Shown here piece after piece: positions 25,413 through 34,594 of a stretch of DNA of 64,000 nt. Under the pieces are notes generated by a model. It searched no databases and had not been told where the DNA came from. It saw only the letters and a list, made by a program, of their open reading frames with translations. The translations under genes and the position numbers were made by a program. Source of the DNA: Cryobacterium aureum (lineage in GTDB: Bacteria; Actinomycetota; Actinomycetes; Actinomycetales; Microbacteriaceae). The DNA lies in NCBI RefSeq assembly GCF_002954245.1, contig NZ_PPTG01000035.1, positions 63,542-127,541 of the forward strand, given 5' to 3'. The number at the start of each line of letters is the position of its first letter. Positions within the stretch are counted from its first letter, which is position 1.

Positions 25413-26216
25413 ATGAAGTTCAGACTCATTCCGGCTGCCCTGCTCAGTGTCGTCGCCCTCACTCTCGCCGGCTGCTCCGCCTCTAATGGCGACAGCACGC
25501 CTGCCGCCGACGACTCGCTGAGCAGTGTGCTCGACTCTGGCACCCTCACGATCGGCACCGAGGGCACCTACCGGCCGTTCTCGTTCCATGAAGACGGTTC
25601 GGGCAAACTCACCGGCTACGACGTCGAGGTGGCCCGCGCCGTTGCCGCCGAGCTCGGCGTTGATGCCGTGTTTGAAGAAACTCAGTGGGACGGCATTTTT
25701 GCGGGCCTCACCGCCGGCCGCTGGGACACCATCGCCAACCAGGTGTCGATGACCCCGGAGCGCCTGGAGGCTTACGAGTTCTCGACGCCGTATACCTACT
25801 CCCCCGGTGTCATCGTGGTTCTCGCCGACAACACGTCGATCACGTCGTTCGCGAGCCTCGAGGGCCTGACCACGGCGCAGTCGCTGTCCAGCAACTGGGA
25901 CACCCTGGCTACCGAGAGCGGCGCGAACGTGCAGCACATCGAGGGCTGGGCCCAGTCGGTCGCCCTGGTCGAACAGGGCCGAGTGGATGCCACGGTCAAC
26001 GACAAGCTGACCTTTCTGGAGTACCAGAAGACCAATGACGCCGACAACCTGAAGATCGCGGCCGAGACCGAGGAGCGCTCCGAGAGTGCGTTCGCTTTCG
26101 CAAAGGACGGCACCGCGCTGGCCGACGCCGTGAGCGAGGCTCTGGCAACCCTCAGCAACGATGGAACGCTCGCCGAGCTCTCCGATGAGTACTTCGGCGC
26201 CGACGTCAGCCAGTAA
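25413..26216 (+). CDS. Amino acid ABC transporter substrate-binding lipoprotein (cystine-type)
   Basis: The 267-residue lipoprotein has the lipobox LTLAGCSA (Cys about residue 21) and an SBP_bac_3 fold (GTEGTYRPFSFHEDGSGKLT, GYDVEVARAVAAELG, WDGIFAGLTAGRWDTIANQV). It resembles cystine binders of the TcyJ/TcyK type, though polar amino acids in general cannot be excluded. It is first in a three-gene operon with the permease 12 bp downstream. The 131-bp leader holds short inverted repeats but no riboswitch that I recognise. Confidence 0.9.
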   Translation: MKFRLIPAALLSVVALTLAGCSASNGDSTPAADDSLSSVLDSGTLTIGTEGTYRPFSFHEDGSGKLTGYDVEVARAVAAELGVDAVFEETQWDGIFAGLTAGRWDTIANQVSMTPERLEAYEFSTPYTYSPGVIVVLADNTSITSFASLEGLTTAQSLSSNWDTLATESGANVQHIEGWAQSVALVEQGRVDATVNDKLTFLEYQKTNDADNLKIAAETEERSESAFAFAKDGTALADAVSEALATLSNDGTLAELSDEYFGADVSQ

Positions 26217-26228
26217 CCCGACGATTCG

Positions 26229-26897
26229 ATGATCCAGCCTGATTGGGAGTTGTTCTTCGGCTCGTTCTGGCCGATGGTGGACGGCGCTGTGCGGGGCACG
26301 ATTCCCCTTGCCCTGACGTCGTTTGCGATCGGCCTCGTGCTCGCTCTCGTTCTCGCGCTCATGCGGTTATCGACGAAGCGCTGGTTGTCGGGCATCGCTC
26401 GCGGCTACATCTCGATCGTGCGCGGTACCCCCTTGCTCGTGCAGCTGTTCGTGATCTTCTACGGATTGCCCTCGGTCGGCGTGCTCATCGACCCGTGGCC
26501 GAGCGCTATCGTGGCGTTCTCGATCAACGTCGGCGGATACGCCGCCGAGGTCATCCGGGCCGCGATTCTCTCGGTGCCTAAGGGCCAGTGGGAGGCCGCC
26601 TACATGATCGGCATGTCGCACCGTCGGGCCCTAACCCGCATCATCCTGCCGCAGGCGGCTCGGGTCTCGGTGCCTCCGCTGTCAAACACGTTCATCAGCC
26701 TGGTCAAGGACACGTCCCTCGCCTCGCTGATTCTGGTCACCGACCTGTTCCGTGAGGCTCAGCAGATCGCATCCTTCAGTAACGAGTTCATGCTGATCTA
26801 CCTCGAAGCAGCGCTCATCTACTGGGTTATCTGCCTGGTGCTGTCCACCGGGCAGGGTTTTCTTGAGAAGCGATTGGACCGCTATGTCGCCCGCTGA
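26229..26897 (+). CDS. Amino acid ABC transporter permease (cystine-type)
   Basis: The 222-residue protein has about five membrane helices and the HisM/GlnP-family EAA loop region (EAAYMIGMSHRRALTRIILP, then QAARVSVPPLSNTFISLVKD). It forms the pore for the neighbouring binding protein and ATPase. Its 3' end overlaps the ATPase start. Confidence 0.92.
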   Translation: MIQPDWELFFGSFWPMVDGAVRGTIPLALTSFAIGLVLALVLALMRLSTKRWLSGIARGYISIVRGTPLLVQLFVIFYGLPSVGVLIDPWPSAIVAFSINVGGYAAEVIRAAILSVPKGQWEAAYMIGMSHRRALTRIILPQAARVSVPPLSNTFISLVKDTSLASLILVTDLFREAQQIASFSNEFMLIYLEAALIYWVICLVLSTGQGFLEKRLDRYVAR

Positions 26898-27753
26898 TCT
26901 GCCAACGTCGACCAGCCAGGCGGATGCTGCGGCATCCGCTGCCCTGCTGCGGGTTCGCGGCCTGCAGAAGAGTTTCGGCAGCAACCGGGTGCTCGAATCG
27001 GTGGACCTCACCGTGGGCCGCGGCCGCGTGCTCGCCCTGATCGGGCCGTCCGGCTCCGGAAAGACCACCATTTTGCGCTGCCTGAATGGGCTGGAGCTGC
27101 CCGACGGGGGCACCATCGAGGTCGCCGCAGCCGCCGATACCGACCGCGGTCGTGTCGGCCAGGCTCCGGGTCGCGGTACCAATACGGCCGTGCCGGTAAA
27201 CGTTGATTTCACCGTCAAGACCACGTCGAAGCAGCGCGCAGACCTACGGGACCGGTCAGCCATGGTGTTCCAGCACTACAACCTGTTTCCGCACAAGACC
27301 GTGCTGCAAAACGTGATCGAGGGACCGGTCGTCGTGCAACGCCGCCCGGTCGCCGAGGTCACGGCCGAAGCGCTCGCCCTACTGGAGCGGGTCGGCCTGA
27401 CCGACAAGCAGGGCAGCTTCCCGTTCGAACTCTCCGGCGGCCAGCAGCAGCGGGTCGGCATCGTGCGGGCCCTCGCGCTTCGCCCGCAGCTGCTCTTGTT
27501 CGACGAGCCGACCTCTGCGCTCGATCCGGAGCTCGTCGGCGACGTACTGCGCCTCATCAAAGAGCTGGCCGACGAGGGCTGGAGCATGGTCATCGTCACC
27601 CACGAACTCGAATTCGCCCGCGAGGTCGCGCACGAGATCGCCTTTGTGGACGGCGGCACCATCGTCGAGCATGGCGAGCCGAAACAGCTTTTGCGGCACC
27701 CGCAGCAGCAACGTACCCGTCAGTTTCTGCACCGGCTGCTCAACCCGTTTTAG
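26884..27753 (+). CDS. Amino acid ABC transporter ATP-binding protein (cystine-type)
   Basis: The 289-residue ATPase starts at ATG 26884 inside the last codons of the permease gene. Walker A is GPSGSGKTT, Q-loop VFQHYNLFPH, signature LSGGQQQRVGIVRAL and Walker B LLLFDEPTSALDP. Between Walker A and the Q-loop it has an insert of about 45 residues, longer than in GlnQ. That insert ends in FTVKTTSKQRADLRDRSAM, so the insertion is part of the domain. It energises uptake by the operon's permease. Confidence 0.92.
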   Translation: MSPADLPTSTSQADAAASAALLRVRGLQKSFGSNRVLESVDLTVGRGRVLALIGPSGSGKTTILRCLNGLELPDGGTIEVAAAADTDRGRVGQAPGRGTNTAVPVNVDFTVKTTSKQRADLRDRSAMVFQHYNLFPHKTVLQNVIEGPVVVQRRPVAEVTAEALALLERVGLTDKQGSFPFELSGGQQQRVGIVRALALRPQLLLFDEPTSALDPELVGDVLRLIKELADEGWSMVIVTHELEFAREVAHEIAFVDGGTIVEHGEPKQLLRHPQQQRTRQFLHRLLNPF

Positions 27754-27788
27754 GGCCAAGCCCCCGGCCGCGGACGGCGGGCACAGCG

Positions 27789-28085
27789 CTACGGGTGCGG
27801 CGTGATAATCACAACGGTGATGCGATCAAGCCCGGGACCGTAATGCCAGTAGATGCGCCCGGCCGTGGGCGTGCGGTGCTCAATATAGGAGTCCCCGACG
27901 GCCTCGCCCTTCTTACCGGCCAGCGACACGTATTTGTGCGAGCGCAATGCCGGGTCGTCGGGGTTCAGCTGAAGCCGGCCGAGTGCGGTGCGCACCCGTT
28001 TGAGCCGGCCGACCAGTTGTGGTTTTGTCTCGAGCATGGACAGTCCCGATGCCGCTTCCCGCGTGAGAAGGAGCGTAAAACTCAT
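27789..28085 (-). CDS. RelE/HigB-like toxin of a two-gene module
   Basis: The 98-residue basic protein ends with DSYIEHRTPTAGRIYWHYGP and an ITVVIITPHP strand, the layout of RelE-superfamily toxins and related actinobacterial pairs. Its start overlaps the stop of the upstream gene by 4 nt (ATGA), a usual toxin-antitoxin arrangement with the antitoxin first. If active it would cleave mRNA or bind a ribosomal target. Family membership is by fold-like pattern rather than a close match. Confidence 0.65.
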   Translation of the reverse strand: MSFTLLLTREAASGLSMLETKPQLVGRLKRVRTALGRLQLNPDDPALRSHKYVSLAGKKGEAVGDSYIEHRTPTAGRIYWHYGPGLDRITVVIITPHP

Positions 28086-28411
28086 GACTGGGGCTCGGCG
28101 GGCACGGCCGACTCATCGACAGCGTGCTCCTCATCGGCGTACCGGGTGAAGTCGCCACCCTCGCTGGTCTCTTCCTTGCTGCTGTGCTCGAGGCCTCGCA
28201 CCAGAGCGGCACGGATGCCTTCGTCATCCCAGACCAGGAGCTCGCGGCGCGGGATGGAAACGAGCGGGGTCAGAAGAATTTCACCCTCGGCATTCACGGC
28301 GACGGCGTAACGATCGTCGCGGTGCACTCCGGCTTTGCCGAACGCCATGCGGGAACGCTCATCGGCGCTGACTTCGCCCATCGGAACGAAATCCGATTTC
28401 AGTTCCGTCAT
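28082..28411 (-). CDS. Antitoxin-like partner protein
   Basis: The 109-residue acidic protein begins MTELKSDFVPMGEVSADERS and has an AbrB/PrlF-like core (GKAGVHRDDRYAVAVNAEGE, ILLTPLVSIPRRELLVW) followed by an acidic disordered tail, as in antitoxins. ATG at 28411 is chosen because GGAA lies 9 nt upstream and relatives start with MT-LK; ATG 28429 or GTG 28438 are alternatives. It is translationally coupled to the RelE-like gene. Confidence 0.6.
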   Translation of the reverse strand: MTELKSDFVPMGEVSADERSRMAFGKAGVHRDDRYAVAVNAEGEILLTPLVSIPRRELLVWDDEGIRAALVRGLEHSSKEETSEGGDFTRYADEEHAVDESAVPAEPQS

Positions 28412-28755
28412 CTTCTTCAGTTCCACCATCGTCTTCACCCAATCATCTGGTGGCCCGCACCCGCCCTGGCAATTTCCGGGACCGATCCAAACCTGTCTGA
28501 AAGTGAGATTACCCCAGATTTACATGTGGGTAAACCCCTGGATAAATAATGTGGACGATGTATGGTATCCCGCGCGAAGTAGACAGCTGCGGGAACCGTA
28601 CGCGCGAAAACGGAAGGACCAGTCCGGTCGGCAGGGCGATCGGACTGGTCTAAGCAACATGAATATACCGAAGGCCGTGCACCTGATCAAGGGCCGAATT
28701 CACCTATTCTCTCGCCAGAATTTCGACATCAGGTTAAAGACCTCCGAGTTCGCTA
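28412..28755. other. 344-bp non-coding stretch with two inverted repeats, relatively AT-rich
   Basis: No credible gene is seen here. TTACCC (28509-28514) and GGGTAA (28528-28533) form a short inverted repeat about 100 bp upstream of the antitoxin start, a possible autoregulatory operator. GACCAGTCCG (28617-28626) and CGGACTGGTC (28641-28650) form a 10-bp hairpin 106 bp past the 5'-nucleotidase stop that may end that transcript. Base composition is less GC-rich than its neighbours. Confidence 0.6.
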
Positions 28756-29292
28756 TCACGGTGTCAGCGCCGCGCCGCTGTGGAGCGCAGGTCGGGCAGC
28801 GAGCGGGAAGAATTTCGGGCGCGGTGCGCGTTCGGCGCGTTCCAGCAGGTAACGCGTTACCGTGTTCCAGTCGGGAAACAACGGGGTGAGAAATTTGATC
28901 AGCTCGCCCTCGAACCGGTCGGCGCCAACGGCAGACCCGTCGTCGACGAGAAAGTCACCGCGGTTCAGGTGTTTGTGGTGCGAGAGAATCAGCCGCTTGT
29001 AGGCCGGTCCGCCAGCATCCGCTCCCAGATGTTCCTGCACCCACTCGAGCTTGTGCTGCCAGGCACTTGCGTTGCCCCACGGTGCCATCGACAGAATGTA
29101 GGTGTCGAACGATTGGGCGAGCGTGTGAAACGCGTCAATGGCACCGTTGATCGGTTCCATGCGGGCGAAAATGCCCGGCACTTCGTCGAGCCGTTTCTCG
29201 TAGCGGATATACTCGGCGTTGGTGAGTCGGTCGATCCCCGATTGCACATTGACGAGGGTGTTGTCGAGGTCGATATAGAGGATCTTTTTCAT
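28756..29292 (-). CDS. 5'(3')-deoxyribonucleotidase-like HAD phosphatase
   Basis: The 178-residue enzyme has the HAD motif I ILYIDLDNTLVNV (nucleophile Asp in DLDNT), motif II Ser in YILSMAPW and motif IV FLVDDGSAVGAD, as in NT5C-type 5'-nucleotidases. It would dephosphorylate nucleoside monophosphates or a related small phosphate. ATG 29292 follows GGGAG by 6 nt, which rules out the longer frame. The gene is separate from sbcDC, which lies upstream. Confidence 0.82.
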   Translation of the reverse strand: MKKILYIDLDNTLVNVQSGIDRLTNAEYIRYEKRLDEVPGIFARMEPINGAIDAFHTLAQSFDTYILSMAPWGNASAWQHKLEWVQEHLGADAGGPAYKRLILSHHKHLNRGDFLVDDGSAVGADRFEGELIKFLTPLFPDWNTVTRYLLERAERAPRPKFFPLAARPALHSGAALTP

Positions 29293-29440
29293 TCGGGCTC
29301 CCTGGCGCGGCTCGCTTCGTTGCGGCAACGCTCCGATCGTGACAGGCTCACCCCGGATGGGCAATGGCTGAAGCCAACCTCATGTGGCCAGCCCGGCAGC
29401 CGCCGCGGCGCTCGGTCGGCAAGTCACGACCCACGTACGG

Positions 29441-32400
29441 TCATTCGACGGGCGTATCGACCTCGATTCGGCTGTACCCCTGGTCGGTGACCGAGATGCG
29501 CAGCGTCGTCGGAATCTGCTCTTTCATGGAGTCGACGTGGCTGATCAGGCCGATCGTGCGCCCGCCGGCGCGCAAGCTGTCCAGAGTGCTCATGGCGGTC
29601 TCGAGGGTTTCGCTGTCGAGGGAGCCGAAACCCTCGTCGACGAACAGGGTGTCGAGCGTGATGCCGCCGGCTTGCCCGGTCACCACCTCCGCCAGTCCGA
29701 GTGCGAGGGCGAGGGAGGCCAGGAAGGTCTCGCCACCCGACAGGGAGTGCGTCGCCCGGGCGCGACCGGTGAACTCATCGCGGATCGCCAGCCCCAGCCC
29801 AGACCGAGCACCACCCTTCACTCGCGAGTCATCGTGTTCGAGGGTGTAGCGCCCGCTGGTCATCGTGCGCAGCCGTAGGTTTGCCGCCACGACGATCTCT
29901 TCCAGCTGGGCGGCCAGAACGTAGGTCTCCAGTCGCATCCGTTTCGTGTTCGGTTCGTCGCCCTGCACGACGTCGGCCAGGCCTCGTACCTGAGAGCGCT
30001 CGTCGAGCAGGCCGGCAGATGCCGCGAATCGTGTGGTAACGCCCCGCACGAGCAGGTCCAGCTGGCCGGCACGTTCGGCGAGCGAGCTGTGCGCGCTCAC
30101 GGCGTCGTCGCGCGCGCCGCTCGCGGCGTCGAAGGCCAGCCGGAATGGCTCGAGATCGACCGGATCTGACGCAAGAGCGACCAGTTCGGGATCGGCCACT
30201 GCCGCCAGGGCTGCTGCACGTTGGTCGTCAAAGGACCGCACGTCGTTCGTCAGCTGGACAATCTGGCGCTCGTCGAGCCGCGCCCTGGCAGCCGCCTCCT
30301 CGTCATCGAAGGCTTGCTCGGTCAACTGGCTCGCGAGGTCGAGGACGGCCGCATCGCGGGCGACGGCGCGTTGCTGGCTGAGCAGGAGGGCGTCGTCGAG
30401 AGTGTGCGCGCATTTGAGCTCGTGCTCCAAGGCACGCACCTGGTCGGTCACGCTATCGCTTCCACCACGCTGCGCACCCACGCGGGCCACGAGCAGGTCG
30501 CGCTGCCCTGACCGCTCGCTGTGGGTGTCTGCGGCCGTATCGCGTGCCGCTCGGAGGCTCACCACCGCGGCGTGTGCGCCGGTCTGGGCGTCCCGAAGGT
30601 CGGCTTGTTCCTGTCGAAGCCCACCGACCAGGTCGGCAGCCGTGCGCGCGGTGGCCAACCTGGCGCGAACAGCCACGCATTCGGCGCGGAGCTCATCGAC
30701 ACTTCGCTGCCCGGCCAGGGCCTGCGCCTGCCCGAGACGATTCGTCAGGGTGGCCTGGACCTCCTGGGCATCGGCCAGGTCGTGCTGCCGGCCCTGCATC
30801 TGCAGTCGGGCTGTGGTGAGGTGGGCTGCAGTGACCAGCTCGCCGTCCGCCGCTGCGGGAGCAGGGTGTTCGACCGAACCGCAGACCGCACACGGCGCAC
30901 CATCGACGAGCCGGCTGGCCAGTTCAGACGCCTGCCCGGCAAACCGGCGAGTCACCAGTGCCTCGTAGTCAACGGCGGCCGCAGCGTTGTCCCGACTGCG
31001 GTCGAGCAGTTGTGCGCCTGCCCCGGCCAGCTCGGTCTGCAACGACACCACGTTTTCGGCGGCCGTGAACGCGGCGTCGGACCGGCGCATGGCCTCGTCG
31101 GCGTCGGTCGCACCGGAGGCGGCAAGGGTTGCGGCCGCGAGTTGCTCGCTGACGAAATCGATCTGCTGAGGCAGCGCATCGATGCGCTTCTGCGCACGCG
31201 TCAAGCCATCGGTGTGTCCGGTGAGCACGTCGAACAGAGCGGTGATCTCGTGATTCAGGGCCGGGAGCTGCTTCTCTTCCGCGAGCACCTCCGCGAGTGC
31301 TCCGAGCCGTCCCGCCAGGGCGTCCATGATCGGACGCAGCGCCGGCTCGGAATGGCTGCGCGCCGTGCTGCTGCTGTCACCCGCGCTGCTGTCATCCGCG
31401 CTGCTGTCATCGGCGCCGCTGTCTGCGGTAGCACTGTCGCCGAACGGGAGCCAGGCGATCCGCGCCGTGGTTTCGGCGGCCAGGGCCGCCTGCCAGTCGG
31501 CAGTCGCGGCGCGGCTGCTGCGAATGTGTGGCCAGACCCGAGCCGCCCGGGCAGCGCGCAGCAGGGTACGGCGTTGCTCCTCGACCTCCAACTGGCGGCC
31601 ATCGAGGGCAGCCAAGGCGGTGTCGGCGAGGGCGCGCCGGCTCTGACGCCGCTGGGTCTCCGTTGCCGCTCGGAGTTCGGTGGTGGCATGAGACAGTCGA
31701 GCAGCTGCACGGGTCGACCCCTCCGAGGCCACGTCGACTGCGGCGTTCAGACCGGCCAGAGCGCCCCGAAACCAGCCGAGGTCGGGGGCGACGGGCGGTT
31801 CAAGAAGCCGAAGCTGATGCATGGCAGCTGTGGTGTGTTCGGCGACGTCGCGCTGCACGTCGGCCAGCCGGTCGTCGAGGGATTTGCGGCGTTGCACGAG
31901 CGCGGTTTCGAGTTGTTCGAATCGGGTGGTCCCGAACAGGGTGCGCAGCACCGCACGTCGTTCATCGGTCTTGGCCAGCAAAAAGTATTGGAACCGGTTT
32001 TGGGCGAGCAGGATCACCTGGAGGAATTGGTCGGCCTTCAAGGGCAGGATCGCGCTCAGTTCGAGGCCTACGGCGTGTGGCTTGGCCGCAATGCCCCGCC
32101 ACTCGGTGCCGTGGAGTACTTGCAGTACAGCGGTGGGCGCTGCGGTGGTTGTTCCGGTGCCGTTCTTCTTCGCTCGCTCGTAGGCCGGGCTGCGCCGGAG
32201 ACGGTACTCACGACCGCGCAGACTGAAATCGAGTTCGACGAAGGTGGGATCATCGGGCCCGCAGTAATCGCTCCGCAAACGCGGCGCGACGTCCGAGAAT
32301 CGCGGCACCTGGTCATAGAGGGCGAAACTGATGGCGTCGAGGATACTGGACTTGCCGGCACCGGTCTTGCCGGTGATGAGAAAGATTCCGTCGGCATCGA

Positions 32401-32473
32401 AACGTTCGAAATCGACAATTTGTTCAGTCTTATAGGGCCCGAATCCGGCCAGACGCAGTCGCTTGATCTTCAT
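29441..32473 (-). CDS. sbcC: Exonuclease subunit SbcC (SMC-like ATPase)
   Basis: The 1010-residue protein has an N-terminal ATPase lobe with Walker A GKTGAGKSS (35-43), two long coiled-coil arms, a zinc hook APCAVCGSVEHP (about 525-536), and the C-terminal lobe with signature LSGGETFLASLALALGLAEV and Walker B TLFVDEGFGSLDSETL. With SbcD it cleaves hairpins and protein-blocked ends. One arm carries a Ser/Asp-rich insert (SADDSSADDSSAGDSSS, about 350-370) made by a 15-bp repeat. Its start overlaps the sbcD stop by 4 nt. Confidence 0.95.
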   Translation of the reverse strand: MKIKRLRLAGFGPYKTEQIVDFERFDADGIFLITGKTGAGKSSILDAISFALYDQVPRFSDVAPRLRSDYCGPDDPTFVELDFSLRGREYRLRRSPAYERAKKNGTGTTTAAPTAVLQVLHGTEWRGIAAKPHAVGLELSAILPLKADQFLQVILLAQNRFQYFLLAKTDERRAVLRTLFGTTRFEQLETALVQRRKSLDDRLADVQRDVAEHTTAAMHQLRLLEPPVAPDLGWFRGALAGLNAAVDVASEGSTRAAARLSHATTELRAATETQRRQSRRALADTALAALDGRQLEVEEQRRTLLRAARAARVWPHIRSSRAATADWQAALAAETTARIAWLPFGDSATADSGADDSSADDSSAGDSSSTARSHSEPALRPIMDALAGRLGALAEVLAEEKQLPALNHEITALFDVLTGHTDGLTRAQKRIDALPQQIDFVSEQLAAATLAASGATDADEAMRRSDAAFTAAENVVSLQTELAGAGAQLLDRSRDNAAAAVDYEALVTRRFAGQASELASRLVDGAPCAVCGSVEHPAPAAADGELVTAAHLTTARLQMQGRQHDLADAQEVQATLTNRLGQAQALAGQRSVDELRAECVAVRARLATARTAADLVGGLRQEQADLRDAQTGAHAAVVSLRAARDTAADTHSERSGQRDLLVARVGAQRGGSDSVTDQVRALEHELKCAHTLDDALLLSQQRAVARDAAVLDLASQLTEQAFDDEEAAARARLDERQIVQLTNDVRSFDDQRAAALAAVADPELVALASDPVDLEPFRLAFDAASGARDDAVSAHSSLAERAGQLDLLVRGVTTRFAASAGLLDERSQVRGLADVVQGDEPNTKRMRLETYVLAAQLEEIVVAANLRLRTMTSGRYTLEHDDSRVKGGARSGLGLAIRDEFTGRARATHSLSGGETFLASLALALGLAEVVTGQAGGITLDTLFVDEGFGSLDSETLETAMSTLDSLRAGGRTIGLISHVDSMKEQIPTTLRISVTDQGYSRIEVDTPVE
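31371..31430. repeat. 15-bp coding tandem repeat in sbcC
   Basis: Four 15-bp units start CTGCTGTCACCCGCG (31371), CTGCTGTCATCCGCG (31386), CTGCTGTCATCGGCG (31401) and CCGCTGTCTGCGGTA (31416). They encode Ser/Asp/Ala repeats interrupting a coiled-coil arm of SbcC. Confidence 0.85.
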
Positions 32474-33633
32474 GCGTTCGCTTTCTTCGCATTCTGTTCG
32501 TTCAACAGTTCTGCGACCAACGCCCGTTCAAACTCACTGGGACCGACCCCGTTGCGCACGAACGACAGGAAGCCCGCCACAATCTCAGGATCACTCGTGG
32601 CCGCACGAATACGCTCGGCGTAGGTGGAGCCATCCGCTTCAAAAGTTATCGTGGGGCGGTGCTCGAGTGTCACAGCGTGGGCAAATCGGGTTTGCAGCGC
32701 CCTCATGGCGTCGAGCGGACGCACCTGGTCGGTGAGAATGGCTTTCACCCAGTCGCCCTCGTTGTCGGCAAACGCCTCGTCGGCGAGCAAATCGGCGAGG
32801 TCGCCGGTGAGTACCACGAGGCGGCGCGGAACGGGCAGATCGACCCACTCCACGGCACTGGCGTCGGCGCCGAGTTCGACCAGCCAGGCTCCGCGCGGCT
32901 TGCCGGCCTCGGCAAAGGAATAGTGCAGCGGCGCCCCGGAATAGCGTACTCGCGGGGTGAGGGTGGCCCGCCCGTGGATGTGGCCGAGCGCGGTGTAGTC
33001 GCAGCCGTCGAACACCGACAGCGGCACGACGTCGAGCCCACCGGCGGTGATATCGCGCTCCACATCGCTCGACTCGGTGGCCGGGGTGACGCCGGCCGCG
33101 AAACAGTGCGCGAGCACGACGCTGCGGCCACCACGGCCGACCAGATCGTTTCGAATGCGGGTCATGGCGAAATCGAGAACCTGTTCGTGCGTTTTCAGCA
33201 TCACACCGGGGTGCAGGTGGCGAATGAGTGCGGGCTCCAGGTAGGGAATACCATAGAAATGCACCGGACCGTGCTCGTCGGCGAGGGTGATCGGCGAGGC
33301 GTATTGCTCCGGCCGAGTCACGATGTGGATGCCGGCCAGCGCCGCCCACTCCGACTGAAAACCGAGGCGGGTCGCCGAATCGTGATTGCCGCTCGTCATC
33401 ACAACGGATGCCCCGGCCTCTTTCAGACGCCGCAGTGTGTCGGCCAGCAGGGCATAGCTCTCTTTGGACGGCATCGCGGAATCGAACACATCACCCGCCA
33501 CGGCCACCACGTCGACACCACGTTCCGCCACCACCGCAACGAGTGCGTCCAGCACGAGACCGAGGTGCTCCAGCGTGGAATGGGTATGGAAGGTGCGCCC
33601 GATGTGCCAGTCCGAGGTGTGCAGAATCTTCAT
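32470..33633 (-). CDS. sbcD: Exonuclease subunit SbcD (metallophosphoesterase)
   Basis: The 387-residue nuclease has the five metallophosphoesterase motifs: HTSDWHIG at the start, VAGDVFDS, TSGNHDSATRLGF, VVLAHCFAAG and YTALGHIHGR. It forms the nuclease half of SbcCD. ATG 33633 begins the conserved MKILHTSDWH; the open frame continues upstream into the AT-rich fructose promoter and is not coding there. sbcD and sbcC overlap (ATGA). Confidence 0.95.
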   Translation of the reverse strand: MKILHTSDWHIGRTFHTHSTLEHLGLVLDALVAVVAERGVDVVAVAGDVFDSAMPSKESYALLADTLRRLKEAGASVVMTSGNHDSATRLGFQSEWAALAGIHIVTRPEQYASPITLADEHGPVHFYGIPYLEPALIRHLHPGVMLKTHEQVLDFAMTRIRNDLVGRGGRSVVLAHCFAAGVTPATESSDVERDITAGGLDVVPLSVFDGCDYTALGHIHGRATLTPRVRYSGAPLHYSFAEAGKPRGAWLVELGADASAVEWVDLPVPRRLVVLTGDLADLLADEAFADNEGDWVKAILTDQVRPLDAMRALQTRFAHAVTLEHRPTITFEADGSTYAERIRAATSDPEIVAGFLSFVRNGVGPSEFERALVAELLNEQNAKKANA

Positions 33634-33705
33634 ACCAATCACGCTACCGTCGCCCACCGACATGCCCGACCGGCAGCATCCGCTCACCGTGCTTGTGCAT
33701 TTTTC

Positions 33706-33755
33706 TTTGTTTATCTTCTTTTTTCTTGACAAACAAAAATATTCACAGCTAAAGT
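33706..33755 (+). promoter_or_regulatory. Promoter and putative DeoR-type operator of the fructose operon
   Basis: In an AT-rich stretch, TTGACA (33726-33731) and TAAAGT (33750-33755) are spaced 18 bp apart, a good primary-sigma promoter. TTTGTTT (33706-33712) and AAACAAA (33731-33737) form an inverted repeat around the -35 box, where a DeoR-type repressor could bind. The regulator gene starts 51 bp downstream, so the operon is probably autoregulated. Confidence 0.65.
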
Positions 33756-33805
33756 CAATGAAACCAACTTTGTGACCACCATCACTCACCGCCACGGAGG
33801 CATTC

Positions 33806-34594
33806 GTGTTCGCCGAAGAACGTCAACTCTTGATCGCCGCGCTCGTCGCGACCGAGGGTCGGGTCACCGTGACCGACCTCGCCACGCGATTCGCCGTCAC
33901 AGCCGAAACCGTGCGCCGCGACCTCGACACCCTCGAAGCGGCCCGCCAGTTGCGTCGCGTGCACGGCGGCGCCGTCGCCATCGACCGCCTCAGCCTGTCC
34001 GAGCCGAGCCTCGACGAACGCCAGACGCAGCGTCTCGACGAAAAGTCGCGTATTGCCGATGCGGCCATGCGCCTGATTCCGGCCAGTCGTACCGTTTCGG
34101 TCATGCTCGACGCCGGAAGCACCACAGAGCGCCTGGCCGACCTTCTGGCCGGCTTCACTCCCGCCGTCGCCGGCGACCAGCTGCTCGTGATCACGAATGC
34201 GGTGCCCATCGCCGGCAAGCTCTCCCGCAACGAGGCAATCCAACTGCACATTCTTGGAGGGCGGGTGCGCGGGTTGACCAGCGCTATCGTCGGCGCCGGC
34301 ACCGTCGCGCAGATGGGCGCTCTGCGCCCCGACATCGCCTTCATCGGCGCCAACGGCATCAGTGCCACCTTCGGCCTCAGCACCCCGGACTCGGTTGAAG
34401 CGGCCGTCAAATCGGCCATCGTCCGGTCGACCAGGCGGGTCGTCGTACTCGCCGACTCTTCCAAACTCGACCAGGAGACGCTGGTGTGCTTTTCCACCCT
34501 CGATGCCATCGACACGCTGATAACGGATGCCGCGCCATCCGCAGCCCTCACCGCCGCCCTGGCCGCTGCCGACGTCGACGTGGTGATCGTGTGA
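33806..34594 (+). CDS. fruR: DeoR-family regulator of the fructose operon
   Basis: The 262-residue protein starts with GTG 33806 (GGAGG 5 nt upstream). It has an N-terminal DeoR HTH (about 5-58: VTVTDLATRFAVTAETVRRD, then RRVHGGAV) and a C-terminal DeoRC sugar-phosphate sensor domain (MLDAGSTTERLADLLAG, GANGISATFGLSTPD, VLADSSKL). It is likely a repressor released by fructose 1-phosphate or 1,6-bisphosphate. It overlaps fruK by 4 nt. Confidence 0.92.
   Translation: MFAEERQLLIAALVATEGRVTVTDLATRFAVTAETVRRDLDTLEAARQLRRVHGGAVAIDRLSLSEPSLDERQTQRLDEKSRIADAAMRLIPASRTVSVMLDAGSTTERLADLLAGFTPAVAGDQLLVITNAVPIAGKLSRNEAIQLHILGGRVRGLTSAIVGAGTVAQMGALRPDIAFIGANGISATFGLSTPDSVEAAVKSAIVRSTRRVVVLADSSKLDQETLVCFSTLDAIDTLITDAAPSAALTAALAAADVDVVIV

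Noticed and set aside
30521..32623. 700-residue plus-strand ORF opposite sbcC
   Set aside because: sbcC has Walker, zinc-hook and signature motifs on the minus strand; the antisense frame is a GC-bias shadow.
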